Source of the DNA: Acidobacteriota bacterium
Lineage (GTDB): Bacteria; Acidobacteriota; Terriglobia; Terriglobales; Acidobacteriaceae
Assembly: GCA_003224755.1 (NCBI GenBank)
Contig: QHZR01000052.1
Coordinates: 1-37,063 of the forward strand
Reading direction: 5' to 3'
DNA length: 37,063 bases
Positions 1 through 7,824 of this stretch are shown one piece after another. The notes under the pieces were generated by a model that saw only the letters and a program-made list of their open reading frames with translations, was not told the origin of the DNA and searched no databases. The position numbers and the translations under genes are program-made. Position 1 is the first letter of the stretch. Each line of letters opens with the position of its first letter.

Positions 1-80
1 TTCGCCCACAGCTGGATTTCATCCTCCAATAAGGGACGCAAGTCTGCCGAGGAAAAATGCCTAAGATCGAGAATCTCCAA
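1..80 (-). CDS. Partial N-terminus, probable GNAT-family acetyltransferase
   Basis: The first 80 bases, read on the minus strand, are an open frame cut by the window edge (26 complete codons). It begins MEILDLRHFSSADLRPLLED and continues EIQLWA. I chose the TTG at 80-78 because AGGAG lies about six bases upstream and an in-frame TAA closes the frame about 40 bases further up. The pattern of HFS, then LRPLLE, then a tryptophan resembles the start of a GNAT-type acetyltransferase common in Acidobacteriota. That is from memory and rests on 26 residues, so the family is tentative while coding is fairly likely. It lies downstream of the glycosyltransferase on the same strand, separated by repeats and a hairpin, so it probably has its own promoter in 81-270. 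Confidence 0.45.
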   Translation of the reverse strand, partial: MEILDLRHFSSADLRPLLEDEIQLWA

Positions 81-183
81 TGCGGCTCCTGAAAGGACGC
101 GACCACCGCGCCAGAACTGAGTTTAGTGGCAGCCAATGATGACGGGCAAACTCCGGGAACAAGGAACGGCAACGGGAAAGGGC

Positions 184-234
184 AGCTGTTGGTCGGCTGT
201 TGGTTCACTGGCTGTTGACTGTTAGGCGTTGGCT
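184..234. repeat. Heptamer-type intergenic repeat (TGTTGGT/CGTTGGC words)
   Basis: About 50 bases are made of variants of TGTTGGT, TGTTGAC, TGTTAGG and CGTTGGC; the last three units are in strict 7-nt register. The same word family recurs at 4765-4837 and 29098-29118. It sits between the left-edge gene and the glycosyltransferase. Confidence 0.55.
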
Positions 235-278
235 CTCCCGCTCGTGCTGTACGGGTTTCGTGCTGACCAATACATCCA

Positions 279-356
279 GTGCCGAAGGCACACATTAGAA
301 AGCCCGGCATGGGAATGCCGGGTCAGGCGTTCACAAAGACCGAGTCCCGCAGGGAC
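279..356. repeat. REP-like cluster of three short hairpins
   Basis: Three perfect stem-loops lie in 78 bases: GTGCC/GGCAC with loop GAA (279-291), CCCGGCAT/ATGCCGGG with loop GGGA (303-322) and GTCCC/GGGAC with loop GCA (344-356). They directly follow the stop of the minus-strand glycosyltransferase gene. Read on the minus strand, the middle hairpin is followed by CTTTCT, so it could also act as a weak intrinsic terminator. Clusters of such hairpins with short GC-rich stems are typical of REP elements, which in many bacteria are mobilised by REP-associated tyrosine transposases. No such transposase is present in the window. Confidence 0.6.
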
Positions 357-362
357 GACACA

Positions 363-1937
363 CTACCACGCCGGTACATAGAAAAAATCAAGCTTCTGTG
401 CAGCAAAATTTCCCAGGAAAATCGCCTTCCTTCCCGCCGCTTTGCTGATCCCGTTCGGATAACCGTGCGCCGCAACCACCATGTGCTCGCCGTCCGGCAC
501 TTGCCCCAACTCGTAACGCGGAATGACTTGATTCCGATAGAACGCCAAACCAAACTCGGTTTCGCGGGGAACCAGAAACGCAGCAACGGGCAGATGATGA
601 GGACCGTACTGCGCAAGTGCATCAACCACAGATCGCGCCGACAATGCGTTATCCATCGGAGGTGACCCAAAACGCAACACAATCGCCATCACGACGATGG
701 CGGGGACTAACGTTGTGATCCGTAGCATTCTCCAACCGCCTTTCCCCCACAGCAGCACACAAATAACCAGCGCCACAGCGATTGTTGCAATCAGCGGAAC
801 GACAGCAGGGCGGCCCCACAAGGCCTGGCGGTCAAGCAGAAAGTACTGAATCATTAGAGCCGGAAAAATCAACGCAGACGCTGTAAGCGCATGTAAACCT
901 GCAAGTCCTGCCGAGGGCTTCTGACTCACTCGTTGTTGGAGCCACTGTGCTGCCAACACCACTCCGGCCGGAATTGCTGGAAGAACATAGCCGGGAAGCT
1001 TCGATCGCGAAATCGAGAAGAAAACAATGACGAGTGCGATCCAGATCAGGAGAAATGTGTTCACTCGGTCTGAATCCTGACTTCTCGTGCGCCGTATTGA
1101 CCAAGTGAGAGCCGCAATAACGAGCACCGTCGATGGCATCCACCCCAGGAGGCTGACCGGAATGTAGTACCAGAACGGCTCGGGATGGTGATAGAGATTT
1201 GTGCCGAAACGCGCGAGATTATGCTCCAGAACGAATACGCGAAAGAATCGTGGATTGCGAAGCTGTACCAAGATGAACCAGGGGAGGCCGATCGTGCAGA
1301 AGAGCGCTATGCATGGGAGCCACAGTGTCCTCTTCACAATCGCAATGCTTTTTTGTGATACAGCAAACAGCGCGATGAGCAGCGCCGCGAGAAAAGGAGC
1401 GACCGGCCCTTTCGCAAGCATGCCCAGCGCCAAGCCAGTGTAGAAAACAGCCAAATATTTGCGGCTGTTGCTTTCAAACCAGGCATACCACGCCAGCATC
1501 GCAATGCTGAATGTCGCCGCCAAAGCCATGTCCATAGAGGCGGCACGCGCGTATCCCACCACGCCGGCGCTCGTCGCCAGCATCAGGGCACCGTTAAGCT
1601 CCATCCCCAGGCGGAAGCGCCGCAGAAACCAATAAACAGCGAGCACCAGCAAGAGAGCATCAAAGGCGGAGGGTAGCCGAGCTGCCCAGTCGCTCACCCC
1701 GAAGATGCGATACACAACCATCGCTTGCCAGTAGTACAGAGGTGGTTTTTCTAGCCATGCGGTGCCGCCGAGGGTAGGCGTGATCCAATCGTGCCGCGCC
1801 AGCATCTCGCGGGCGACTTGCGCGTAGCGAGGCTCGTCGGCGCCGATCAGGCCGAATGAAGACAATTTCCAGAAAAAGAAAAAGCCGCAGACCGTTAGAA
1901 GGAAAAGCCAGTCCGGAATTCGAATGCGAGGGTTCAA
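363..1937 (-). CDS. ArnT/PMT-like membrane glycosyltransferase (GT39/GT83 type)
   Basis: A 524-residue polytopic membrane protein. Residues 10-30 form a first transmembrane helix, followed by the periplasmic motif ADEPRYAQVAREM (D34, E35) and EKPPLYYW (63-70). These are the hallmark of the PMT_2/ArnT family, which transfers sugars from polyprenyl-phosphate donors to lipid or protein acceptors on the outer face of the inner membrane. About ten further hydrophobic helices follow, then a soluble C-terminal part. The acceptor and sugar cannot be read from sequence; in ArnT the donor is undecaprenyl-phosphate aminoarabinose. The start is TTG at 1937; no Shine-Dalgarno is visible because the heptamer repeat 1938-1971 begins directly upstream. 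The gene follows nrnA on the same strand but is separated by that repeat, so co-transcription is uncertain. Confidence 0.85.
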   Translation of the reverse strand: MNPRIRIPDWLFLLTVCGFFFFWKLSSFGLIGADEPRYAQVAREMLARHDWITPTLGGTAWLEKPPLYYWQAMVVYRIFGVSDWAARLPSAFDALLLVLAVYWFLRRFRLGMELNGALMLATSAGVVGYARAASMDMALAATFSIAMLAWYAWFESNSRKYLAVFYTGLALGMLAKGPVAPFLAALLIALFAVSQKSIAIVKRTLWLPCIALFCTIGLPWFILVQLRNPRFFRVFVLEHNLARFGTNLYHHPEPFWYYIPVSLLGWMPSTVLVIAALTWSIRRTRSQDSDRVNTFLLIWIALVIVFFSISRSKLPGYVLPAIPAGVVLAAQWLQQRVSQKPSAGLAGLHALTASALIFPALMIQYFLLDRQALWGRPAVVPLIATIAVALVICVLLWGKGGWRMLRITTLVPAIVVMAIVLRFGSPPMDNALSARSVVDALAQYGPHHLPVAAFLVPRETEFGLAFYRNQVIPRYELGQVPDGEHMVVAAHGYPNGISKAAGRKAIFLGNFAAQKLDFFYVPAW

Positions 1938-2089
1938 GTTAGTGACTAGTGGCTAGTGGTCAGTGGCTAACTTCGCGGATACGGACAGTGCATAATGGAA
2001 TTGATTTCGCTTTCGCATGCTGCTAATTACTCCGACAACTGACTAGTTGCAATCAGAACGGCAACTAGTCACTAACTACTAGCCACTAC
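1938..2089. repeat. Paired inverted heptamer repeat (TAGTGGC)
   Basis: The left arm at 1938-1971 reads in exact 7-nt register as TAGTGAC, TAGTGGC, TAGTGGT, CAGTGGC, TAAC. The right arm at 2065-2089 reads CTAGTCA, CTAACTA, CTAGCCA, CTAC, the inverse orientation. Between them is a perfect 11-bp hairpin at 2040-2071 (TGACTAGTTGC against its complement, 10-nt loop). The element occupies the whole gap between the glycosyltransferase start and the nrnA stop; the nrnA stop codon (2072-2074) and last residues lie inside the right arm. Confidence 0.8.
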
Positions 2090-3019
2090 ACCACGAATCT
2101 TCCCCAGCACGCTCTCTACCGCTGCGTGCAGCGGCCCGTCCACGGAGCAGCCGCTAGCGCATGCGTGTCCCCCGCCGCCGAATTCTTCCGCAACGTGCGC
2201 AACGTCCAGCTTACCTTTGCTCCGCAGGCTGACGCGAAAACGTCCGTCCGGCAGCTCGCGAAAGAAAAACGCAGCCTCCACGTCGCCGATCGCAAGGGCA
2301 TAATTCACCAATCCCTCGCAGTCCTCTTCCTTCGCGCCGGTGCGTTCCATCTGCTCCTGTGTGGCCCAAATCCAAGCCAGAGGGCCTTCGCGCTGTAGCG
2401 CGGAAAGTGCCAGTCCGAGCAGGCGCATTTTGGCAGTCGAATGACCGAAATAAATCGGACGCGCGCACCGTACTGGGTCCGCGCCGGCCAGCACCAGTTC
2501 CCGCGCCAGCTCAAATGTATGCTGGTTTGTGCCTTCGAACATGAATGCCCCAGTATCGGTTAGTACGGCAGTGTACAGGCAGGTCGCCATCTCAGGAGAG
2601 ATTTTCACTCCCGCCTGCTTCGCCAGTTTGTACACCATTTCGGCAGTCGCGACCGCTGTCGGATCAATCCAGTTCACGTGCGCAAAGGCGCGGCCGCTGC
2701 GATGATGGTCAATGTTGATGAGGAACTGGTTTTCAAGACCTTCAAGCCGCGTGCGTTGAACGCTGTCGCATTCGAGCAATATCGCCGCGTCATAGTTGCC
2801 ATTCACCCGCTCAGCGTGAAGGACTTTTTCAGAAAACGGCAGTGATTGATAAACACGCGGAACGCCGCCATGCAGGACCAGATCCGATTGTTTGCCCATT
2901 TGACGCAAAATTTCGCCGCACGCAAGTGTTGAGCCCACAGCATCGCCATCGGCGCGCGCGTGCGAAGTAAGCACGAAACGTTCGCGGCGTTCAATCTCGG
3001 TTAGGACTTGATCGAGCAT
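2072..3019 (-). CDS. nrnA: DHH-family oligoribonuclease / pAp phosphatase, NrnA-like
   Basis: A 315-residue DHH/DHHA1 phosphoesterase. Metal-binding motifs are visible: H20 with DGD at 24-26 (motif I), INIDHH with DHH at 104-106 (motif III), and the DHHA1 substrate-binding motif GGGGHACASG starting at 281. NrnA proteins degrade short RNA oligonucleotides and dephosphorylate 3'-phosphoadenosine 5'-phosphate in the cytoplasm. The ATG at 3019 lies 10 bases after the rbfA stop on the same strand, the usual rbfA-nrnA order of the nusA-infB cluster, so translational coupling is likely. The last residues (VVASS) and the TAG stop are formed by the TAGTGGC heptamer repeat, so the natural C-terminus seems to have been overwritten by repeat sequence. 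No catalytic residue is affected. Confidence 0.9.
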   Translation of the reverse strand: MLDQVLTEIERRERFVLTSHARADGDAVGSTLACGEILRQMGKQSDLVLHGGVPRVYQSLPFSEKVLHAERVNGNYDAAILLECDSVQRTRLEGLENQFLINIDHHRSGRAFAHVNWIDPTAVATAEMVYKLAKQAGVKISPEMATCLYTAVLTDTGAFMFEGTNQHTFELARELVLAGADPVRCARPIYFGHSTAKMRLLGLALSALQREGPLAWIWATQEQMERTGAKEEDCEGLVNYALAIGDVEAAFFFRELPDGRFRVSLRSKGKLDVAHVAEEFGGGGHACASGCSVDGPLHAAVESVLGKIRGVVASS

Positions 3020-3029
3020 TTGGACAGCG

Positions 3030-3389
3030 TCATTTCTTTTTCTTGGTTCGCTTCAGCAGTTCATCGATCCGGGAGCCCAGTTTTTCGGACCGATCTAGAT
3101 AAAAGGAAATCTCCGGAGCGCGCCGCAGATGCAGCCGGTCGGCGACTTCATGACGAATGAAACCGGCAGCCGCCGTAAGCCCTTCCAAGCTGAGCTTGCA
3201 TTCTTCATCGCTCCCTTCTATAGAGACCAGTATCCTGGCCGAGCGGCCATCTTCCGCCAGTTCGACCGTGGTGACGGTGGCCAGACCGATTCTCGGATCA
3301 GCCAGTTCCCCTTCCACCATGGTCTCGATTTCCTCCCGCAGGGCTTCTCGCATGCGCTCACGGTGATATTTCGCCCCGCGCTTCTCCAT
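3030..3389 (-). CDS. rbfA: Ribosome-binding factor A
   Basis: RbfA binds the 30S subunit during late 16S rRNA maturation and is required for cold adaptation in model bacteria. The chosen 119-residue form starts MEKRGAKYHRERMREALREE and contains the KH-like fold signature, with ADPRIGLATVTTVELAEDGRSA (about 32-53) and RRAPEISFYLDRS near residue 95-107, ending in a lysine-rich tail. The ATG at 3389 is preceded by GAGG about eight bases upstream. An in-frame start at 3506 would add 39 unrelated residues and is rejected because RbfA proteins are about 120 long. In many genomes rbfA directly follows infB or DUF503; here a 1.1-kb insertion-like stretch separates them, so rbfA may need its own promoter in 3390-3531. 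Confidence 0.92.
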   Translation of the reverse strand: MEKRGAKYHRERMREALREEIETMVEGELADPRIGLATVTTVELAEDGRSARILVSIEGSDEECKLSLEGLTAAAGFIRHEVADRLHLRRAPEISFYLDRSEKLGSRIDELLKRTKKKK

Positions 3390-3531
3390 ACTGAACCTCG
3401 GAATAAAACGAATGAGAATATCAGAAATTGCGCTTAGGGGTTTGTCAAAGGAATGGTGCGGAGAATCAGGATTTTGCCGCCGGCGTGGCAAGGTAAACTG
3501 TGGCATAGAAGCGCGCGTGAGTCGAGCTGAA

Positions 3532-3995
3532 ATGAATCAGACTGAATCACCGGCGTCGACACCATCAAGCCGTTCGCTTCTGACGGTTCGGGGAATCCTT
3601 CTCTACGGCATTCCGATGATTGCGTCCTATTCGTAGCAGGCGCTGTGTTCATTCCGAAATTTGATAGTTCTCGCCAGAATGCGAATGAAGCGTTCGCAGT
3701 AGCCAAGCTACGCCAGCTCAACACACTCCAGGAAAAGTATTCGGCTGATCACCCGGGCATAGGATTTTCGTGTGCGCTGCAGCCTCTATGGTTTCCCAAC
3801 CCAGACGGTCCCAATGATTACGATCCCTTAGGTTTTTTGATATCTGGCACCACGTCCGGATACAAGTTCTCACTCAGCAGCTGCAGTGCCGGTTCCGATG
3901 GCAGGATTGTCCATTACCAGGCTACTGCCTTTCCGGTTTGGCTTGGTGCGAGCGGTTACCGAGCTTTCTGCACCGATGATTCTGGACGCCTCTGA
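3532..3995 (+). pseudogene. Frameshifted pilin-like (type IV pilin/pseudopilin-related) gene
   Basis: Two plus-strand frames join into one plausible protein. Frame one, from ATG 3532, encodes MNQTESPASTPSSRSLLTVR then GILLYGIPMIASYS and meets TAG near 3634. Frame two, open from before 3603, encodes VLFVAGAVFIPKFDSSRQNANEAF, AVAKLRQLNTLQEKYSADHP and ends GYRAFCTDDSGRL at 3995. Joining them near 3625 gives a cytoplasmic head, one hydrophobic segment ending IPKF, then NEAxAVxxLRxLNTxxxxY and a C-terminal GYRxFCTDxSG. This resembles the numerous short pilin-like proteins of Acidobacteriota. The classical prepilin G-F-x-L-x-E cleavage motif is not seen. A one-base indel, a real mutation or an assembly error, would explain the break. 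It is read in the opposite direction to the flanking rbfA and DUF503 genes and interrupts that cluster. Confidence 0.5.
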
Positions 3996-4260
3996 TATGA
4001 CCACGGCGGTTCCGCCAAGGCCTGCTTAGGGTCAGGACGACCGCTTCCATGATGCGAATGCCAGCTCTCATGACATCGCTATAAGAGCTCCACAAAAGAA
4101 TCCGTCACCTCATTCCGGAGTTGGTGCTGGCAATGACCACCCTCGAAGGTTTCCAGCGCAGATCTCTGTTGAATCTCGATACACTGACTGCAGAATGGAC
4201 ACGTTTCCATCTTCTCCAAAACTTAGCACGATTGTATGATCCCGCAGTCCCACAATTTAA
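3996..4260. other. Non-coding stretch with duplicated DUF503 3' end
   Basis: I see no convincing gene here. Bases 4080-4111 match 4472-4503, the last codons and stop of the DUF503 gene, at 31 of 32 positions. In this copy the frame reads EVTDSFVEL then a stop. The similarity ends abruptly, so this is a partial duplication of the gene end lying 392 bases beyond the functional copy. Confidence 0.75.
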
Positions 4261-4450
4261 TGTCATCCCGAACACGCCGGCTGAAGCGGGCGGGAGAGGG
4301 AACCTTACGTCAGCTTGCAAATTGTGTGCAGTTCGCGGGACTGCATCCGGCACAAGCAGCATCTCCGATCCCATCTACGCCGCTGCAAAAACGCACGCGC
4401 AACGTAAGGTCTCTCTCGTGCGCGCTTAAGCGCGCCCGTTCGGGATGACA
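4261..4450. repeat. Inverted-repeat element (MITE-like), TGTCATCCCGAAC ends
   Basis: A 190-bp element has perfect 13-bp inverted ends, TGTCATCCCGAAC at 4261-4273 and its complement at 4438-4450. It has a second inverted pair, CCTTACGT (4303-4310) with ACGTAAGG (4402-4409). The right arm contains a perfect 16-bp palindrome centred on TTAA (4420-4435). It has no coding capacity. It lies between the two copies of the DUF503 3' end. The form fits a small non-autonomous mobile or palindromic repeat; no flanking target duplication was obvious. Confidence 0.65.
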
Positions 4451-4470
4451 ATCATAATTTCTGGGATTGT

Positions 4471-4758
4471 TTATAAGAACTCCACAAAAGAATCCGTCAC
4501 CTCGGCCCCCGCGTTATTCGCAATCCGCATGGCTTGGTGTTCGACGTTCTTCATGAGTCCATCAAGATAATCGCGCGAATCGGAGACGCCGACGACCCCA
4601 ATTGTCGCGCGGTTCCATAGGCCGGATGAATCCAACTCGGCGGTTGCGACATTGAAGTGCGCGCGCAGCCGGTCTTTGAGGCTGCGCACAACTTGACGTT
4701 TGTCTTTAAGAGATTGGGCGTGCTCGATGTGGAGTTCGAGGGTGAGAAGGGCGACCAT
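4471..4758 (-). CDS. DUF503 family protein (YlxP-like)
   Basis: A 95-residue protein starting MVALLTLELHIEHAQSLKDK and containing RQVVRSLKDRLRAHFNVATA, the conserved core of DUF503. The family is nearly always encoded beside infB and rbfA and is often called YlxP; its molecular role is poorly defined, though the location suggests ribosome or RNA work. I chose ATG 4758. An upstream in-frame ATG at 4833 would add 25 residues (including ALMGLADDKQPMTNDG) that are translated from the 4765-4837 heptamer hairpin and do not match the family. The gene lies 84 bases downstream of the infB stop in the same direction, the gap being almost wholly that hairpin. A copy of its last 32 bases occurs further downstream. 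Confidence 0.88.
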   Translation of the reverse strand: MVALLTLELHIEHAQSLKDKRQVVRSLKDRLRAHFNVATAELDSSGLWNRATIGVVGVSDSRDYLDGLMKNVEHQAMRIANNAGAEVTDSFVEFL

Positions 4759-4764
4759 AAACCC

Positions 4765-4837
4765 GTCGTTGGTCATTGGCTGTTTGTCGTCGGCCAAACC
4801 CATCAAAGCCAACGACGAACGACCGAAGACCAACGAC
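4765..4837. repeat. Heptamer inverted repeat forming a 30-bp hairpin between infB and DUF503
   Basis: The left arm (4765-4794) reads CGTTGGT, CATTGGC, TGTTTGT, CGTCGGC in 7-nt register; the right arm (4808-4837) reads GCCAACG, ACGAACG, ACCGAAG, ACCAACG, AC. The arms pair at 24 of 30 positions with a 13-nt loop. It fills the infB-DUF503 gap and would fold in the mRNA between the two genes. Confidence 0.85.
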
Positions 4838-4842
4838 AGCTT

Positions 4843-7704
4843 CTAAGCAATCACTTCCGCGGCCACGCGCTCGGTCACAAATGCTTCAATCACGTCGCCA
4901 ACCTTGATGTCGCCGTAATTGGCGATCGATATGCCGCATTCCATGCCGTTGGTCACCTGGCTGGCGTCATCTTTAAAGCGGCGCAACGAGCCGACCTTGC
5001 CTTTAAAGATCACGACATTGTCACGCAGCAAGCGTACTTCGGAGTCGCGCTTAAGGAGGCCATCGGCAACACGGCATCCAGCAACGGTCCCAACCTTGGG
5101 AATGCGGAAAGTGTCGAGCACTTCAGCTCGGCCTTGGTAAGTCTCTTTGATCGTCGGCTCAAGCAGCCCAGTCATAGCGCGCTTGATCTCGTCTTGCAGC
5201 TCGTAAATGATCGAGTGCAGGCGGATATCAACTTCTTCCTGTTCCGCAAGTTCTTGAGCCTTGCGCTCCGGACGAACGTTGAAGCCGATGATGATCGCGT
5301 TCGACGCCGACGCCAGCAACACGTCGCTTTCGGTGATTGCGCCAACACCCGAGCGGAGCACCTTCAGCCGAACTTTGTCGGTGGACATTTTCCCAAGCAG
5401 ATCGCTGAGGACTTCCACCGAACCCTGAACGTCGCCTTTCAGAATGATGTTCAGCTCTTTTATTCCGGCACTCTTCAATTGCTCGGCGAGGCCTTCGAGC
5501 GAAACGCGCGAGCTCTTTGCCAGCGTGGCCTCGCGGGCCTTTTGCTCGCGATAATCGGAGATGCCGCGGGCCTTATCTCGATCGGCGACAACCAGGAATT
5601 GATCTCCAGCCTGCGGCAGGCCTTCCATGCCAATAATCTCAACCGGAGTGGAGGGCGGCGCTACTGTGAGCTGGTGGCCACGATCATCAAACATGGCGCG
5701 AATTTTTCCGTACACGTTGCCAACAATGAAGTTGTCCCCGGTACTCAAGGAGCCGTTCTGTACGAGAACCGTTGCCACCGGTCCACGACCGCGATCCAGT
5801 TTTGCTTCGAGCACCACGCCGGCTGCGGGACGATCGGGATTGGCCTTCAATTCCTGCAGGTCCGCGACGAGGCAGATCATTTCGAGCAGAAGATTCAGAT
5901 TCGTTTTCTGCTTCGCGGAAACATCTACGAAGACGGTCTTGCCTCCCCAGTCCTCCGGCAGCAGTCCGCGATCGGCGAGTTGCTTCTTCACGCGGTCCGG
6001 CAACGCACCGGGTTTATCGATCTTATTAACCGCAACGATGATCGGAACTTCCGCAGCGTGCGCGTGATCAATTGCTTCCAGAGTCTGAGGCATCACGCCA
6101 TCGTCGGCTGCGACTACGAGCACAACGATGTCCGTGGCTTTGGCACCGCGTGAACGCATGCGGGTAAACGCCTCGTGACCAGGCGTATCCAGGAACACGA
6201 TCTCGCGTCCGTATGCGGGCGAATCTTTATCCTGCATGGAAACTTTGTAAGCGCCAATGTGCTGCGTAATTCCGCCCGCCTCGCCTTCCGCAACACTGGT
6301 CGAACGGATCGAATCGAGCAGCGTCGTTTTGCCGTGGTCCACGTGACCCATGATCGTGACCACTGGTGGGCGTGGCACGCCTTCGGAAGCCGCACCTTCT
6401 TCACCGGCGGCGGTTTCGGCGACTTCCTTTGCCGCCTGCTCTTCAAAACTAATGACATTTGTTTCTGCGCCGAAAAAGCGCGCCATCTCGCTGGCAAGCT
6501 CGGCGTCAAGAGTCTGGTTGATAGTCGCAAACACGCCTTTGGCGAGTAGCCGCGCTATGAGATCTTTCGCGCGAATTTCGAGCTTCTCCGCCAGATCCTT
6601 GACGCTGATGCCCTCGGCAATCGTAATGTTCCGCGTGATCGGCTGCGGCTCGTTCGAAAGCGACAGCCTCGGCGGCGGAACAAAGCCCTTCATCGGGCCT
6701 TCTTTTACACCGCGAGGAACGTAGCGCTGGCCTGGCCGTCGCGATGGACCACCGGGACGGCTACCCGGACGTGTTGGACCCGGAGGCGGAAGCCCTGGAC
6801 CAACACCGAGGGGCCGAGGACCCGCCGAACCCGTACGCGTGGGATGCATTGGACGGCGTTCTCCGGGGCGCAGAGGCGGTCTGGCGCCGGGTGCACCTGC
6901 TCCAGGTCGCGGACGCTGAAAAATTGGTTGCCCAGGAACAGGTCGCCCCGGAACTGGGCGGCTCGCGATTGGCTGACCAGGTCGCGGGGCTACCGGAGGC
7001 GGAGCTTTATATACGGGACGCGGACCGGTCTGCGGAACAATCATTCGCGGACCGGGCGCCTGCGGACGTGGCGGCTGCATTGGCACCGTTGAATGTGGAG
7101 GCCGCACACCCTGATTCGGAGGTGCAGCACTGGCAGCTGGACTAGGACTTGCCGGAACATTGACAACAGGAGGAGCAACCACACGCGGTGTGGCTGCTGC
7201 TGGTGGAACAGAAGGTGGCGATACAACCGTCGTGGCACTCGCTGGCTTGGCCGGTATTGCAGGAATGGCTGGCCTCGGCGTGGGTGCGGCGGGCGCTGAC
7301 GGCGCCGGAGCAGCAGGTTTTGCGACCTGCGGCAGAGCTGGCTTTACTTCCTGAACTGATGTAGGCGTAACTGGACGAGGCGGAGCAGGCGGTGGCGCCG
7401 CAGCTGTCGCTTGTTGCTTCCCGATAATCGCTTTCAGCACATCCCCAGGTTTCGAGATGTGGGACAGGTCAATTTTGGTCTTGATGCCATCCGTTTCGGG
7501 GCGACTTTGGCGCGCAGATTTCGCCGCAGCCGAACTCTCTCCGGAGGCGCGGAAGTGCGCGCGAACTTTGTCGGCTTCATGGTCTTCCAGTGAACTGGAA
7601 TGCGTTTTCTTCTCAGTGACGCCAACTTCCGTCAGCACATCGAGAATAGCTTTGCTTTTTACTTCCAGCTCCCTGGCCAAATCGTTAATTCGAACCTTAC
7701 TCAT
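4843..7704 (-). CDS. infB: Translation initiation factor IF-2
   Basis: A 953-residue IF-2, the GTPase that places initiator tRNA on the 30S subunit and promotes subunit joining. It begins with an IF2_N helical domain ([20 protein letters not shown]). A long Pro/Ala/Arg-rich linker follows to about residue 350, then a second IF2_N-like unit ([21 protein letters not shown]) and the G domain with GHVDHGKTT at about 453, DTPGHEAF and NKID near 559. EF-Tu-like and C-terminal domains complete it (ending in [13 protein letters not shown]). ATG 7704 has GAGG and a further GGAGG upstream. The gene follows nusA by 120 bases on the same strand, as in the classical nusA-infB operon. The low-complexity linker produces several long antisense frames that are not genes. 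Confidence 0.97.
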   Translation of the reverse strand: MSKVRINDLARELEVKSKAILDVLTEVGVTEKKTHSSSLEDHEADKVRAHFRASGESSAAAKSARQSRPETDGIKTKIDLSHISKPGDVLKAIIGKQQATAAAPPPAPPRPVTPTSVQEVKPALPQVAKPAAPAPSAPAAPTPRPAIPAIPAKPASATTVVSPPSVPPAAATPRVVAPPVVNVPASPSPAASAAPPNQGVRPPHSTVPMQPPRPQAPGPRMIVPQTGPRPVYKAPPPVAPRPGQPIASRPVPGRPVPGQPIFQRPRPGAGAPGARPPLRPGERRPMHPTRTGSAGPRPLGVGPGLPPPGPTRPGSRPGGPSRRPGQRYVPRGVKEGPMKGFVPPPRLSLSNEPQPITRNITIAEGISVKDLAEKLEIRAKDLIARLLAKGVFATINQTLDAELASEMARFFGAETNVISFEEQAAKEVAETAAGEEGAASEGVPRPPVVTIMGHVDHGKTTLLDSIRSTSVAEGEAGGITQHIGAYKVSMQDKDSPAYGREIVFLDTPGHEAFTRMRSRGAKATDIVVLVVAADDGVMPQTLEAIDHAHAAEVPIIVAVNKIDKPGALPDRVKKQLADRGLLPEDWGGKTVFVDVSAKQKTNLNLLLEMICLVADLQELKANPDRPAAGVVLEAKLDRGRGPVATVLVQNGSLSTGDNFIVGNVYGKIRAMFDDRGHQLTVAPPSTPVEIIGMEGLPQAGDQFLVVADRDKARGISDYREQKAREATLAKSSRVSLEGLAEQLKSAGIKELNIILKGDVQGSVEVLSDLLGKMSTDKVRLKVLRSGVGAITESDVLLASASNAIIIGFNVRPERKAQELAEQEEVDIRLHSIIYELQDEIKRAMTGLLEPTIKETYQGRAEVLDTFRIPKVGTVAGCRVADGLLKRDSEVRLLRDNVVIFKGKVGSLRRFKDDASQVTNGMECGISIANYGDIKVGDVIEAFVTERVAAEVIA

Positions 7705-7767
7705 CCGCCTCTTTTTTCCTCCGGACTATCCCGCTAAGTCTTCATATCAACCTCACGGATAATGTCG

Positions 7768-7818
7768 AGACGTAGCTCGCTACGTCTTCTTGCCCCTGCC
7801 GTACCGTTGCAAGCAACG
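7768..7818. repeat. Two palindromic hairpins in the nusA-infB gap
   Basis: AGACGTAG/CTACGTCT with tetraloop CTCG (7768-7787, perfect 8-bp stem) and CGTTGC-AA-GCAACG (7805-7818) sit between the nusA stop and infB start. There is no T-run on either side in the reading direction, so terminator function is unlikely. An RNA processing site or REP-like element is possible. Confidence 0.5.
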
Positions 7819-7824
7819 CCACGA

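Noticed and set aside
4005-4016. Small GGCG-GTTC-CGCC hairpin as terminator of the pilin-like gene
   Set aside because: The stem is only four pairs and no T-run follows; it is within chance expectation.
4657-6153. A 498-codon plus-strand open frame antisense to infB and DUF503
   Set aside because: It lies wholly opposite well-supported genes, shows no recognisable domain and reflects codon bias of the infB strand. The real protein on the minus strand is IF-2.
6744-7145. Open plus-strand frames opposite the IF-2 linker
   Set aside because: They mirror the Pro/Ala/Arg-rich low-complexity linker of IF-2; the composition is an artefact of that segment.
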